Position numbers and translations under genes: made by a program
Shown here: piece after piece, positions 1 to 6,600 of the stretch
How positions within the stretch are numbered: the stretch's first letter is position 1
Layout of the letters: the number at the start of each line of letters is the position of its first letter
The notes under the pieces: model-generated
What the model was told of the DNA's origin: nothing
The model's database searches: none
The model's input: only the letters and a program-made list of their open reading frames with translations
Assembly (NCBI GenBank): GCA_913041865.1
Contig: CAJWIW010000040.1
Coordinates: 1 to 8,703, forward strand
Source of the DNA: an uncultured Gammaproteobacteria bacterium
Lineage (GTDB): Bacteria > Pseudomonadota > Gammaproteobacteria > GCA-002705445 > GCA-002716945
DNA length: 8,703 nt
Direction of reading: 5' to 3'

Positions 1-149
1 CGGTAGATAAAAAAAATAAAGCGACTACAATACGTACCAAGGGCAGACATGATCCTTGCGTAGGAATTCGAGCAGTTCCAATTGCAGAGGCAATGTTAGC
101 AAATGTTTTAATGGACCTGTATTTGAGAAATAAAGCTCAAAACAGTTAG
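1..149 (+). CDS. aroC: Chorismate synthase, C-terminal end (5' part outside window)
   Basis: The reading frame that enters the window at its first complete codon (position 3) runs 48 residues to TAG at 147-149. It contains GRHDPCVGIRAVPIAEAM, the strongly conserved C-terminal segment of chorismate synthase, followed by a short LMDLYLRNKAQ helix that matches the end of gammaproteobacterial AroC. The enzyme converts 5-enolpyruvylshikimate 3-phosphate to chorismate in the cytoplasm, using reduced FMN, and so supplies the precursor of tryptophan, whose last genes lie downstream in this window. The active-site and flavin-binding regions before this point are not visible. The protein ends a few residues after the conserved block, a little shorter than the E. 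coli tail as I remember it. Only 8 bp separate it from leuC, so the two are probably co-transcribed. Confidence 0.95.
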   Translation, partial: VDKKNKATTIRTKGRHDPCVGIRAVPIAEAMLANVLMDLYLRNKAQNS

Positions 150-157
150 GCATAGTT

Positions 158-1558
158 ATGGGCAAAACACTTTATGATAAAATCTGGGATGATCATCAGA
201 TAGCAGTCAATGCTGATGACTCATCTTTGTTATATATAGATCGTCACTTAGTTCATGAAGTCACTTCTCCTCAAGCGTTTGAGGGGCTAAAAATTGATCA
301 AAGAAAAATTTGGAATAAAGATTCGATCTATGCAGTATCAGATCATAATGTCCCTACAAGTGCTAGAAAACATGGTATTGAGGATAAGATTTCAAAATTG
401 CAAGTAGATACGCTTGTTCAGAATTGCAAAGAGAACAATATCACATATTTCGATTTAAATGATGTTAATCAGGGCATTGTTCATGTAATAGGCCCTGAGT
501 TAGGGATCACACAGCCAGGCATGACTCTTGTGTGCGGAGATTCTCATACATCAACTCATGGTGCATTAGCAGCACTGGCCTTTGGAATAGGCACGAGTGA
601 TGTAGAGCACGTATTGGCTACTCAATGCATTAACGTAAAAAAAGCCAAAAATATGAAAATAAATATTAAGAATAATCTTCGGACATATGTTACACCTAAA
701 GATGTGATATTGTATGTGATAAAAAAAATAGGGACATCTGGTGGGACAGCTCATACAATTGAATTCACAGGCGAATGCATCAACGACATGAGTATTGAAG
801 GTCGTATGACAATTTGTAATATGAGTATCGAGGCAGGGGCTAAATCAGGTATTGTTGCATTTGATGATAAAACTTTTAATTACGTTATTGATAGAAAGCA
901 TGCACCTGCAAAAAAACACATAGATAGTGCAACAAAGTATTGGGAAACACTTAAAAGCGACCAAAATGCATCGTTTGATACTATCCATGATTTTGACGCT
1001 GATCTAATTGTCCCTCAAGTAAGTTGGGGCACATCACCAGAGATGACTGTTGATGTTACTGGAAATATCCCAGATCCCTCAAAAATACAGGATCTTAAAA
1101 AAAGAGATTCTATAGCAAGAGCACTTAAGTATATGGGTCTTGAACCTAATCAATCTATTGGCTCAATCACGTTGGACAAAATTTTCATAGGATCTTGTAC
1201 AAATTCAAGAATTGAAGATTTAAGAGATGCTGCATCTATATTAGAGGGTAGGAAAGTTGCAACGTCTATAAAGCAAGCTATGGTTGTTCCTGGTTCTGGT
1301 CATGTAAAAATACAAGCTGAAAAAGAGGGATTAGATAAAATTTTTATAGACTCAGGATTTGAATGGAGGGAACCTGGCTGCTCTATGTGCTTAGGAATGA
1401 ATGACGATAGCTTATCTCCTTATGAGAGATGTGCATCAACCTCTAATAGAAATTTTGAGGGAAGGCAAGGGGATAGAGGAAGAACACATTTAGTTAGTCC
1501 AGCAATGGCTGCAATGGCTGCAGTCAAAGGACATTTTTGCGATATTACTGATCTATAA
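158..1558 (+). CDS. leuC: 3-isopropylmalate dehydratase (isopropylmalate isomerase), large subunit
   Basis: LeuC, with LeuD, isomerises 2-isopropylmalate to 3-isopropylmalate, the second step of leucine synthesis, in the cytoplasm. The protein has 466 residues, the usual length for the bacterial family. The N-terminus (KTLYDKIWDDH, then LLYIDRHLVHEVTSPQAF at about 24-41) aligns from the first residue with known LeuC, which fixes the start. The aconitase-type 4Fe-4S ligands are present: Cys347 in GSCTNSRIEDLR, and Cys408 and Cys411 in EPGCSMCLGMN. The substrate-side motif SNRNFEGRQG lies at about 429-438, and CGDSHTSTHGA at 126-136. No key residue is missing. A weak Shine-Dalgarno-like TTAGG at 146-150 lies 7 bp before the start. 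The stop TAA overlaps the leuD ATG by one base. It contains a run of eight A at 721-728, inside codons for Lys-Lys. Confidence 0.98.
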   Translation: MGKTLYDKIWDDHQIAVNADDSSLLYIDRHLVHEVTSPQAFEGLKIDQRKIWNKDSIYAVSDHNVPTSARKHGIEDKISKLQVDTLVQNCKENNITYFDLNDVNQGIVHVIGPELGITQPGMTLVCGDSHTSTHGALAALAFGIGTSDVEHVLATQCINVKKAKNMKINIKNNLRTYVTPKDVILYVIKKIGTSGGTAHTIEFTGECINDMSIEGRMTICNMSIEAGAKSGIVAFDDKTFNYVIDRKHAPAKKHIDSATKYWETLKSDQNASFDTIHDFDADLIVPQVSWGTSPEMTVDVTGNIPDPSKIQDLKKRDSIARALKYMGLEPNQSIGSITLDKIFIGSCTNSRIEDLRDAASILEGRKVATSIKQAMVVPGSGHVKIQAEKEGLDKIFIDSGFEWREPGCSMCLGMNDDSLSPYERCASTSNRNFEGRQGDRGRTHLVSPAMAAMAAVKGHFCDITDL

Positions 1559-2199
1559 TGAAAAATAGAATCATATCTGGTCAGGTGATACCAATAAACC
1601 AAGCTAATATAGACACAGATGCCATAATACCTAAGCAGTATCTCAAGTCTATAAATAAATCTGGCTTTGGTAAGTTTCTTTTTGATTCTCTTCGTTATTC
1701 TAGCACTGGAACACTAGACGATTATGAGGGTAGAGAACTCAATATGGACTTTATACTGAATAAAGAGCCATATAATAAAGGTAAAATACTTGTAGCAAAT
1801 GATAATTTTGGATGCGGATCTTCAAGAGAACATGCTGTTTGGGCAATCAAAGATTTTGGAATAGAGGCTATAGTTTCTACTTCTTTTGCAGATATATTCA
1901 GTAGAAATAGTTTTAAGAATGGTATTTTATTAATCTCAGTTAATAAAGAAATATTAGAAAAATTATTTAAAGAAATTGAGAATAGCACAGATTATATTTT
2001 ATCTATCGATGTTTTAGATCAATCTATAACTGGTCCAAATAATTTGATGGCAACATTTGAAATTAACAAATCAGATAAAGAGCGGATAATACATGGATAT
2101 GATGATATCGCAATAACACTCAAGCAAAAAAATCAGATAATGAGATATGAACAAAAAGTAAAAAAAAATAAACCTTGGTTATTCAATGATGAACAATAA
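1558..2199 (+). CDS. leuD: 3-isopropylmalate dehydratase, small subunit
   Basis: LeuD is the small (swivelling-domain) subunit of isopropylmalate isomerase and works as a complex with LeuC. The 213-residue protein is slightly longer than typical (about 200). Diagnostic segments are NIDTDAIIPKQYLK (17-30), DNFGCGSSREHA (82-93, the substrate-contacting loop of aconitase small domains) and SFADIFSRNSFKNG (109-122). The C-terminus has RYEQKVKKNKPWLF, a common LeuD ending, followed by NDEQ. The start ATG shares a base with the leuC stop and no clear Shine-Dalgarno precedes it, so translation probably depends on re-initiation from leuC, giving matched subunit amounts. The last 14 bp overlap leuB. 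A run of nine A (2160-2168) lies just before the end and could cause polymerase slippage. Confidence 0.97.
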   Translation: MKNRIISGQVIPINQANIDTDAIIPKQYLKSINKSGFGKFLFDSLRYSSTGTLDDYEGRELNMDFILNKEPYNKGKILVANDNFGCGSSREHAVWAIKDFGIEAIVSTSFADIFSRNSFKNGILLISVNKEILEKLFKEIENSTDYILSIDVLDQSITGPNNLMATFEINKSDKERIIHGYDDIAITLKQKNQIMRYEQKVKKNKPWLFNDEQ

Positions 2200-3265
2200 A
2201 ATACTTTTACTACCTGGCGATGGTGTTGGTCCAGAAATTATGTCTGAAACTGTCAAACTACTTGATTATTTTATCGATAATAACATCATTGACATTGTTT
2301 ATGAATATGCAGATATAGGTGGCGTTGCGATAGATAATCATGGAGAACCATTTCCAGAAGATACATTCGAGAAAGCAAAATCATCTCGAGCAATACTTTT
2401 AGGTGCTGTAGGAACAAAAAAACATGACAAAAATGAAAATATAATGAAACCAGAGTCAGGTTTACTTGCGCTAAGAAAGAAACTTGATCTTTATATTAAT
2501 CTGAGACCGATTTTTATTTTTCAAAATTTGATTGATAAGTCCTCTCTAAAACCGGATGTTATCAAAGATATTGATCTTGTCATTGTCAGAGAACTGGTAA
2601 GTGATATCTACTTTGGTGAACCAAGAGGATTTATTGAAGATAATAAATCAGCTTTTAATACCATGAGATACACAGAATTTGAAGTTGAGAGAATTACTGA
2701 GTATGCAGTCAAATTAAGCAAGATGCGTAAAGGAAAAATAATATCTGTTGATAAAGCAAATGTACTAGAGACATCGCAGCTATGGAGACGTTGTGTAGAT
2801 GACGTTGTCAGCAAGCAATCCGAAGTAACTGTCAATCATATGTATATTGATAATGCAGCTATGCAATTAGTTCATTCACCGAATCAATTTGATGTAATTT
2901 TAACTGGTAACTTATTCGGTGATATTTTATCTGATGAAGCATCTATGTTAACAGGGTCTATAGGTATGTTGCCTTCTGCATCATTATCAGATAATCATGC
3001 TGTTTACGAGCCTATTCATGGGTCTGCTCCTGATATTGCAGGAAAAAATTTAGTTAATCCAATCGCTATGATATTATCCATGGGAATGATGTTTGAATAT
3101 AGTTTTGATCGAAAAGATTTATCAGATACTATTAAATCTATTGTTAATAAGGTGCTTAATTCGAATAAGTTTACCAGAGATTTATCTAATTCTTCAGAAT
3201 ACGTCACAACATCAGAAATGGGTGATTTGTTACTTGATGAGCTGGTGAGAAATGTCAAAAAATAA
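2186..3265 (+). CDS. leuB: 3-isopropylmalate dehydrogenase
   Basis: LeuB oxidises and decarboxylates 3-isopropylmalate to 2-oxoisocaproate using NAD+, the third leucine-specific step. It has 359 residues, normal for the family. Residues matching the known active site are Arg97 (LALRKK), Arg107 (NLRPI) and Arg135 (IVREL) for substrate, Tyr142 in IYFGEPRG, Lys190 in DKANVLE, and Asp222, Asp246 and Asp250 for the divalent metal. The dehydrogenase signature NLFGDILSDEASMLTGS covers 242-258, and EPIHGSAPDIAGKNLVNP, which forms the NAD-binding region, covers 275-292. Two ATG codons stand in tandem at 2186 and 2189; either fits, giving an overlap with leuD of 14 or 11 bp. No Shine-Dalgarno is obvious. 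The 3' end overlaps asd by 14 bp. leuA is not in the window, so the first leucine step must be encoded elsewhere. Confidence 0.98.
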   Translation: MMNNKILLLPGDGVGPEIMSETVKLLDYFIDNNIIDIVYEYADIGGVAIDNHGEPFPEDTFEKAKSSRAILLGAVGTKKHDKNENIMKPESGLLALRKKLDLYINLRPIFIFQNLIDKSSLKPDVIKDIDLVIVRELVSDIYFGEPRGFIEDNKSAFNTMRYTEFEVERITEYAVKLSKMRKGKIISVDKANVLETSQLWRRCVDDVVSKQSEVTVNHMYIDNAAMQLVHSPNQFDVILTGNLFGDILSDEASMLTGSIGMLPSASLSDNHAVYEPIHGSAPDIAGKNLVNPIAMILSMGMMFEYSFDRKDLSDTIKSIVNKVLNSNKFTRDLSNSSEYVTTSEMGDLLLDELVRNVKK

Positions 3266-4283
3266 GAAAAAATATAACGTTGCGGTTGTGGGAGCGACTG
3301 GAATTGTCGGGGAATCATTTTTAGATATTCTGACAGTGAGAGATTTCCCGCTCGGGGAGATATATGCCATAGCTAGTGATAGATCAGCTGGAAAGACCGT
3401 AAGATTTGGTGAGGGAATTATTGAAATAATTGATATTGCATCTTTCGACTTTTCAAAAGTGGATATTGCATTTTTCTCTGCTGGGAGTGAGGTTTCTGAG
3501 ATGTATGCAAAGGAGGCTACAAAAAAAGGTGTAGTAGTAATAGATAATACATCTTGCTTTAGATACGATGACGAAATACCTTTGATCGTTCCAGAGGTCA
3601 ATCCAGCTGCAATTGCAAATTACTCTAAAACAAATATCATTGCGAATCCAAATTGTTCCACTATTCAGATGCTTGTTGCACTTAAGCCTATCCACGATCT
3701 TTACAGCATACAGAAAATCATTGTATCTACTTATCAGGCTGTCTCAGGATCAGGAAAAAGTGGAATAAACGAATTATTAGAACAAACTCATTCGTATATG
3801 AACCAACAAGAAATTGGAATTAATGTATATCCAAAACAAATAGCGTTCAATGTAATACCGTTTGTTGATAGTTTCAATGATAACGGTTATACAAAAGAGG
3901 AAATGAAGATGGTTTGGGAAACACACAAAATTTTGGATAAGAATATAGATGTTAACGCCACGGCAGTAAGAGTACCTGTTATAACAGGTCATTCAGAATC
4001 TATAACTATAGAGACTAAAAAACCTGTTGATGTTAATGCACTTAAAGATAAATATAATGATTTAGATTACATTAAGTTACTAGATGATCCAAAAACTGAT
4101 GAATATCCAACAGCTTTCATTAATGGTGCTGGAACTGATTCTGTTTATGTTGGCAGAATAAGGAAAGATCTTGTTAATGATAATGTTTTGAACATTTGGG
4201 TAGTTGCTGATAATGTTAGAAAAGGAGCTGCACTTAATAGTATTCAAATTGCAGAGTTATTAATAAAGGGAAACTTCCTATGA
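3252..4283 (+). CDS. asd: Aspartate-semialdehyde dehydrogenase
   Basis: Asd reduces aspartyl phosphate to aspartate semialdehyde with NADPH, the branch point to lysine/diaminopimelate, threonine and methionine. The 343-residue protein begins with an NADP-binding loop GATGIVG (14-20). The catalytic cysteine is Cys135 in ANPNCSTIQM, with Gln162 in STYQAVSGSGKSG, and Arg240 and His247 in RVPVITGHSES as substrate and acid-base residues. The PNPNCST-type active site and the length near 340 place it with the shorter ASADH class rather than the roughly 367-residue E. coli type. The start is inside leuB; no other ATG is near and the start gives a normal N-terminus just ahead of YNVAVVGATG, so the 14-bp overlap looks real. 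GGTGAG at 3244-3249 could be a weak, close ribosome site. Location directly before a fimV-like gene matches gammaproteobacterial gene order. Confidence 0.97.
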   Translation: MSKNKKKYNVAVVGATGIVGESFLDILTVRDFPLGEIYAIASDRSAGKTVRFGEGIIEIIDIASFDFSKVDIAFFSAGSEVSEMYAKEATKKGVVVIDNTSCFRYDDEIPLIVPEVNPAAIANYSKTNIIANPNCSTIQMLVALKPIHDLYSIQKIIVSTYQAVSGSGKSGINELLEQTHSYMNQQEIGINVYPKQIAFNVIPFVDSFNDNGYTKEEMKMVWETHKILDKNIDVNATAVRVPVITGHSESITIETKKPVDVNALKDKYNDLDYIKLLDDPKTDEYPTAFINGAGTDSVYVGRIRKDLVNDNVLNIWVVADNVRKGAALNSIQIAELLIKGNFL

Positions 4284-5137
4284 AAAAAGTCATCACTATA
4301 TCTTTTGTATTACTTTTGATAATCATTGGATTAGAGGTCAATAATATTGTTCCGTCAACTATTATGCCTAGTTTAATTGCGACTCACGACGCAATAAAGT
4401 CAAACCCATATATTTTGGTTTTTATTACCAATATAAAGACTTTCATTGGTAATTTTGAGGTAAAGCCATATCTAGATGCATTCGATGCATCATTGATAAG
4501 TGCTTATACTTATATAATATCACTGCCCTGGGAAAAGATAAACGTATGGTATTTAATAGGTATTATTTTTGTCATTGGTGTAATTAGTGAGAAATTTAGA
4601 ACACTATCTAATGAAATTAAATTTATCAACCAAAAACTAACAAGAATTAAAAGAGAGATTCTCTCAGATGATAGCAAATCTAATGATGATCTTAAATCTA
4701 GCTTTGCTGAAGACTTACGCTCAGACGCAGCTAACATTATGAGTCTTTTAACAGATATAAAAAAAACTACAGATAGTTTAAAATCTACAGAATTACGCAG
4801 CAAAAAACTCAGAAGAGAAGTTACTCTCATGGGTAACTTAAATGAATTAGAGACTAAAGTTATTGATGAAAATAATGAGTCTCAGAAAACACTTGTGACG
4901 CCAGAGAATAACTTTGAGGAGCAGGCATCATCAACTTCTAATAGTGGCAATGACGATGACGAGAATGTTGAGTTAGATATATCTTCAGATGATATATCAC
5001 CTCTAGACTTAGCTAGAACCTACATAGAAGCTAATGAGCTAGATAAGGCAGATAGTATCATCAAAAGGGTAGTACAAACTGGAACAGAGTATGAGAAACA
5101 TGAAGCTAAACTTCTGTTCATGCAATTAAGGAAATGA
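4280..5137 (+). CDS. Short FimV-like membrane protein
   Basis: This 285-residue protein is recognised by position and by its C-terminus. Residues about 241-283 (PLDLARTYIEANELDKADSI onward) resemble the FimV C-terminal helical-repeat domain, and fimV sits between asd and truA in many gammaproteobacteria. Known FimV is a large inner-membrane protein with a periplasmic LysM domain and a cytoplasmic acidic, repeat-containing part; it takes part in polar assembly of type IV pili and cAMP signalling in Pseudomonas. Here I see a hydrophobic segment at about 4-20, a short probable periplasmic stretch, a second hydrophobic segment at about 89-103, a charged heptad-like helical region at about 107-195, an acidic Ser/Asp/Glu/Asn linker at about 196-240, then the C-terminal domain. 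No LysM is visible and the length is about a third of usual FimV. A role as a membrane-anchored scaffold is inference. It overlaps both neighbours by 4 bp (ATGA). AAGGG at 4266-4270 is a plausible ribosome site. Confidence 0.75.
   Translation: MKKVITISFVLLLIIIGLEVNNIVPSTIMPSLIATHDAIKSNPYILVFITNIKTFIGNFEVKPYLDAFDASLISAYTYIISLPWEKINVWYLIGIIFVIGVISEKFRTLSNEIKFINQKLTRIKREILSDDSKSNDDLKSSFAEDLRSDAANIMSLLTDIKKTTDSLKSTELRSKKLRREVTLMGNLNELETKVIDENNESQKTLVTPENNFEEQASSTSNSGNDDDENVELDISSDDISPLDLARTYIEANELDKADSIIKRVVQTGTEYEKHEAKLLFMQLRK
4475..4491 (+). repeat. Perfect 7-bp inverted repeat with 3-base loop inside the fimV-like gene
   Basis: GATGCAT (4475-4481), TCG, ATGCATC (4485-4491) form a perfect short hairpin. 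The same bases also hold a direct repeat of GATGCAT (4475-4481 and 4484-4490), which encodes the repeated Asp-Ala of LDAFDAS. It lies in the sequence for the short stretch between the two membrane segments. A function is not shown. Confidence 0.3.
5127..5132 (+). promoter_or_regulatory. Close-set Shine-Dalgarno-like site of truA
   Basis: TAAGGA matches the 5' half of the anti-Shine-Dalgarno complement, but only one base separates it from the ATG at 5134; five or more is usual. No later start would fit the TruA family, so either the site works poorly and truA depends on coupling through the ATGA overlap, or the match is fortuitous: AGGAAATGA also encodes the Arg-Lys-stop ending of the gene before. 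Confidence 0.35.
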
Positions 5138-5919
5138 GATTAGCACTATGTGTAGAATACAAAGGTACTAATTATTTCGGATGGCAAATTCAAAAACACC
5201 ATACCGAAAAGACAGTTCAGCATCACGTTGATCATGCGATATCAAAAATAGCCAATCACTCGATCAAGACCGCTTGTGGTGGTAGAACTGATACAGGTGT
5301 CCATGCATTTATGCAAATCATACACTTTGATACAACTACCAGACGAAGTAAGATAAATTGGTTGAGAGGAATTAATAGTTTTCTACCATCTGATATTTTA
5401 GTGAAAGACGTTTTCAATGTCGATGATAAATTTCATGCAAGATTCAGTGTAATAGATCGAACATATAGATATTTAATTATTAATAGACCATCTCCACTTG
5501 TATCATTTAAGGAAAACTTCTTTCACACGAATAAAAAAATAAACCTTTCTAGAATTAAGAAATCTTTTAAGTACCTTAAGTGCGAGAGAGACTTTAGTAC
5601 ATTTCGTGGTTCTGGATGTGTTTCTCCAAGTCCTATAAAACATATTAAGGCAATATCAGTTAAATCAAAAAGAGATATTTTAATTATTGATATTACCGCA
5701 AATAGCTTTCTATATCATATGGTCAGAAACATTGTAGGCTTCTTGATTGATATCGGTACTGGCAAAATACCATTAAAAGATGCAGATCGTCTAATTGAGG
5801 CGTGTGATAGGAGAAAAATAGGTTTAAGCGTTCCACCTCATGGTTTATATCTTTTAAAAATACGGTACCCTAGTAAATATAATATCACTCTAGAAGATAA
5901 ATTTAGTATCTCCATCTAG
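5134..5919 (+). CDS. truA: tRNA pseudouridine(38-40) synthase
   Basis: TruA converts uridines 38-40 in the anticodon stem-loop of many tRNAs to pseudouridine. The 261 residues match the family length. The catalytic aspartate is Asp53 within GGRTDTGVHA (49-58). Other family segments are YKGTNYFGWQIQ (9-20), KFHARFSVIDRTYRYLI (99-115), SFLYHMVRNIVG (191-202) and PPHGLYLLKI (234-243). The start gives a short N-terminus (MRLALCVEYKGT) that begins right at the first beta strand; the next in-frame Met is residue 60, after the catalytic motif, so this start is forced. The ATG overlaps the preceding stop by 4 bp. TAAGGA at 5127-5132 stands only one base before the ATG, unusually close for a Shine-Dalgarno. 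The gene is functionally unrelated to its biosynthetic neighbours but is a standard member of this gene order. Confidence 0.97.
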   Translation: MRLALCVEYKGTNYFGWQIQKHHTEKTVQHHVDHAISKIANHSIKTACGGRTDTGVHAFMQIIHFDTTTRRSKINWLRGINSFLPSDILVKDVFNVDDKFHARFSVIDRTYRYLIINRPSPLVSFKENFFHTNKKINLSRIKKSFKYLKCERDFSTFRGSGCVSPSPIKHIKAISVKSKRDILIIDITANSFLYHMVRNIVGFLIDIGTGKIPLKDADRLIEACDRRKIGLSVPPHGLYLLKIRYPSKYNITLEDKFSISI

Positions 5920-5920
5920 A
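5889..5920 (+). other. Imperfect inverted repeat spanning the truA stop codon
   Basis: TCTAGA (5889-5894) and GATA (5896-5899) can pair with TATC (5907-5910) and TCTAGA (5915-5920), leaving a 7-base loop and an uneven internal loop (1 versus 4 bases). The stem is AT-rich and no T run follows directly, so it is not a convincing intrinsic terminator. It could be a weak RNA structure affecting mRNA ends between truA and trpF, or chance. Confidence 0.25.
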
Positions 5921-5940
5921 TATTTAAATCTGGTCAAACA

Positions 5941-5949
5941 TGATAAAAT
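5941..5949 (+). promoter_or_regulatory. Possible extended -10 promoter element before trpF
   Basis: TGATAAAAT fits the extended -10 pattern TGn followed by a hexamer with five of six matches to TATAAT. No good -35 is seen 16-18 bp upstream (the region reads TATTTA or similar). If used, transcription would start about at the trpF ATG. Such matches are frequent by chance in AT-rich DNA, so this is a weak call supported mainly by its position in the only real gap of the window. Confidence 0.2.
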
Positions 5950-5954
5950 AAGGA
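5949..5954 (+). promoter_or_regulatory. Close-set Shine-Dalgarno-like site of trpF
   Basis: TAAGGA stands one base before the trpF ATG at 5956, in the same 12-base context (TAAGGAAATGAG) as at truA. Here the site is not constrained by an upstream coding sequence, since truA ends at 5919, so the repetition may be functional. The spacing is still shorter than normal. Confidence 0.4.
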
Positions 5955-5955
5955 A

Positions 5956-6597
5956 ATGAGCAGGACATACATAAAACTTTGCGGATTAAAAAAAGTTGAT
6001 GATCTTGTGTATGCGGACTCTCTCGATATTGATCTGATTGGTCTCATATTTACACCAGAAAGTCCAAGGTTCGTAAGTGAAGAGATGCTGAAAGTAATAT
6101 CTTCTTTAAAAATCACAAAACCTTTAGTAGGGGTATTTATGGATCAGTCAGTTGAATATGTAAATGAGATTCAGAATATCTTGAGATTAGACTATTTACA
6201 ATTTCATGGATCAGAGAGCTATGAGTATTGTAAATCTTTCAATACTCCTTTTATCAAGACGGTACACATTGGTCCAGATCAAATCACTTTTGATCAAAAG
6301 TTAGCTGAGAGTGCATCAATGACTTTGTTTGATACTAAAACATATGATCAAAAAGGTGGCACAGGCACCAAATTTGACTGGTCCAAGCTCATCAACGATC
6401 AATCTTTACGAGAAATTATCAAAACTGGCAAATACCTAGTAGCAGGTGGATTAAATCTTGATAATATCAACGATTTATTGATAACATACAAGCCCAAGGG
6501 TTTAGATGTAAGTAGTGGTCTAGAGTATAATGTTGGTGAAAAGGACTATGAGAAAATGGAGCAATTCGTGAATATTGTAAGGGCATATGATAGTTAG
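5956..6597 (+). CDS. trpF: Phosphoribosylanthranilate isomerase
   Basis: TrpF isomerises N-(5'-phosphoribosyl)anthranilate to the carboxyphenylamino-deoxyribulose phosphate, in tryptophan synthesis. The 213-residue TIM barrel is a stand-alone enzyme, not fused to TrpC as in E. coli. The general base is Cys9 in IKLCGLKK and the general acid is Asp126 in LFDTK. Other barrel-strand motifs are SPRFV (36-40), LQFHGSE (81-87), GGTGTKFDW (134-142), VAGGLNLDN (162-170) and the phosphate-side GLDVSSGLE (182-190). The start is supported because only three residues precede the first strand. It follows the only intergenic gap longer than 10 bp, so a separate promoter for trpFBA is possible. TAAGGA at 5949-5954 is one base from the ATG, the same arrangement as at truA. 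The stop is 3 bp before trpB. Confidence 0.96.
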   Translation: MSRTYIKLCGLKKVDDLVYADSLDIDLIGLIFTPESPRFVSEEMLKVISSLKITKPLVGVFMDQSVEYVNEIQNILRLDYLQFHGSESYEYCKSFNTPFIKTVHIGPDQITFDQKLAESASMTLFDTKTYDQKGGTGTKFDWSKLINDQSLREIIKTGKYLVAGGLNLDNINDLLITYKPKGLDVSSGLEYNVGEKDYEKMEQFVNIVRAYDS

Positions 6598-6600
6598 ACG

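Noticed and set aside
3230..3601. Minus-strand open frame of 123 codons opposite leuB/asd, plus another of 100 codons at 3016-3318
   Set aside because: Both lie opposite strongly conserved coding sequence of leuB and asd, resemble no family that I know and overlap each other; they are frame shadows.
4510..4830. Minus-strand open frame of 106 codons opposite the fimV-like gene
   Set aside because: The + strand frame explains the region through membrane segments, FimV-like end and ATGA overlaps with both neighbours; the reverse frame shows only Ser/Leu-rich translation typical of a shadow.
4976..4998. Two copies of the palindrome GATATATC (4976-4983 and 4991-4998), seven bases apart, considered as a regulator site
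   Set aside because: They lie in coding sequence for a repeated Asp-Ile-Ser in the acidic linker of the fimV-like protein and such AT palindromes are expected often at this composition.
5889..5930. Intrinsic terminator after truA
   Set aside because: The stem is AT-rich and irregular and no T tract follows it; the next gene begins 36 bp after the truA stop.
5940..5951. Tiny frame ATG ATA AAA TAA before trpF, considered as a leader peptide for tryptophan attenuation
   Set aside because: It has three codons, none for Trp, and no alternative terminator/antiterminator hairpins follow.
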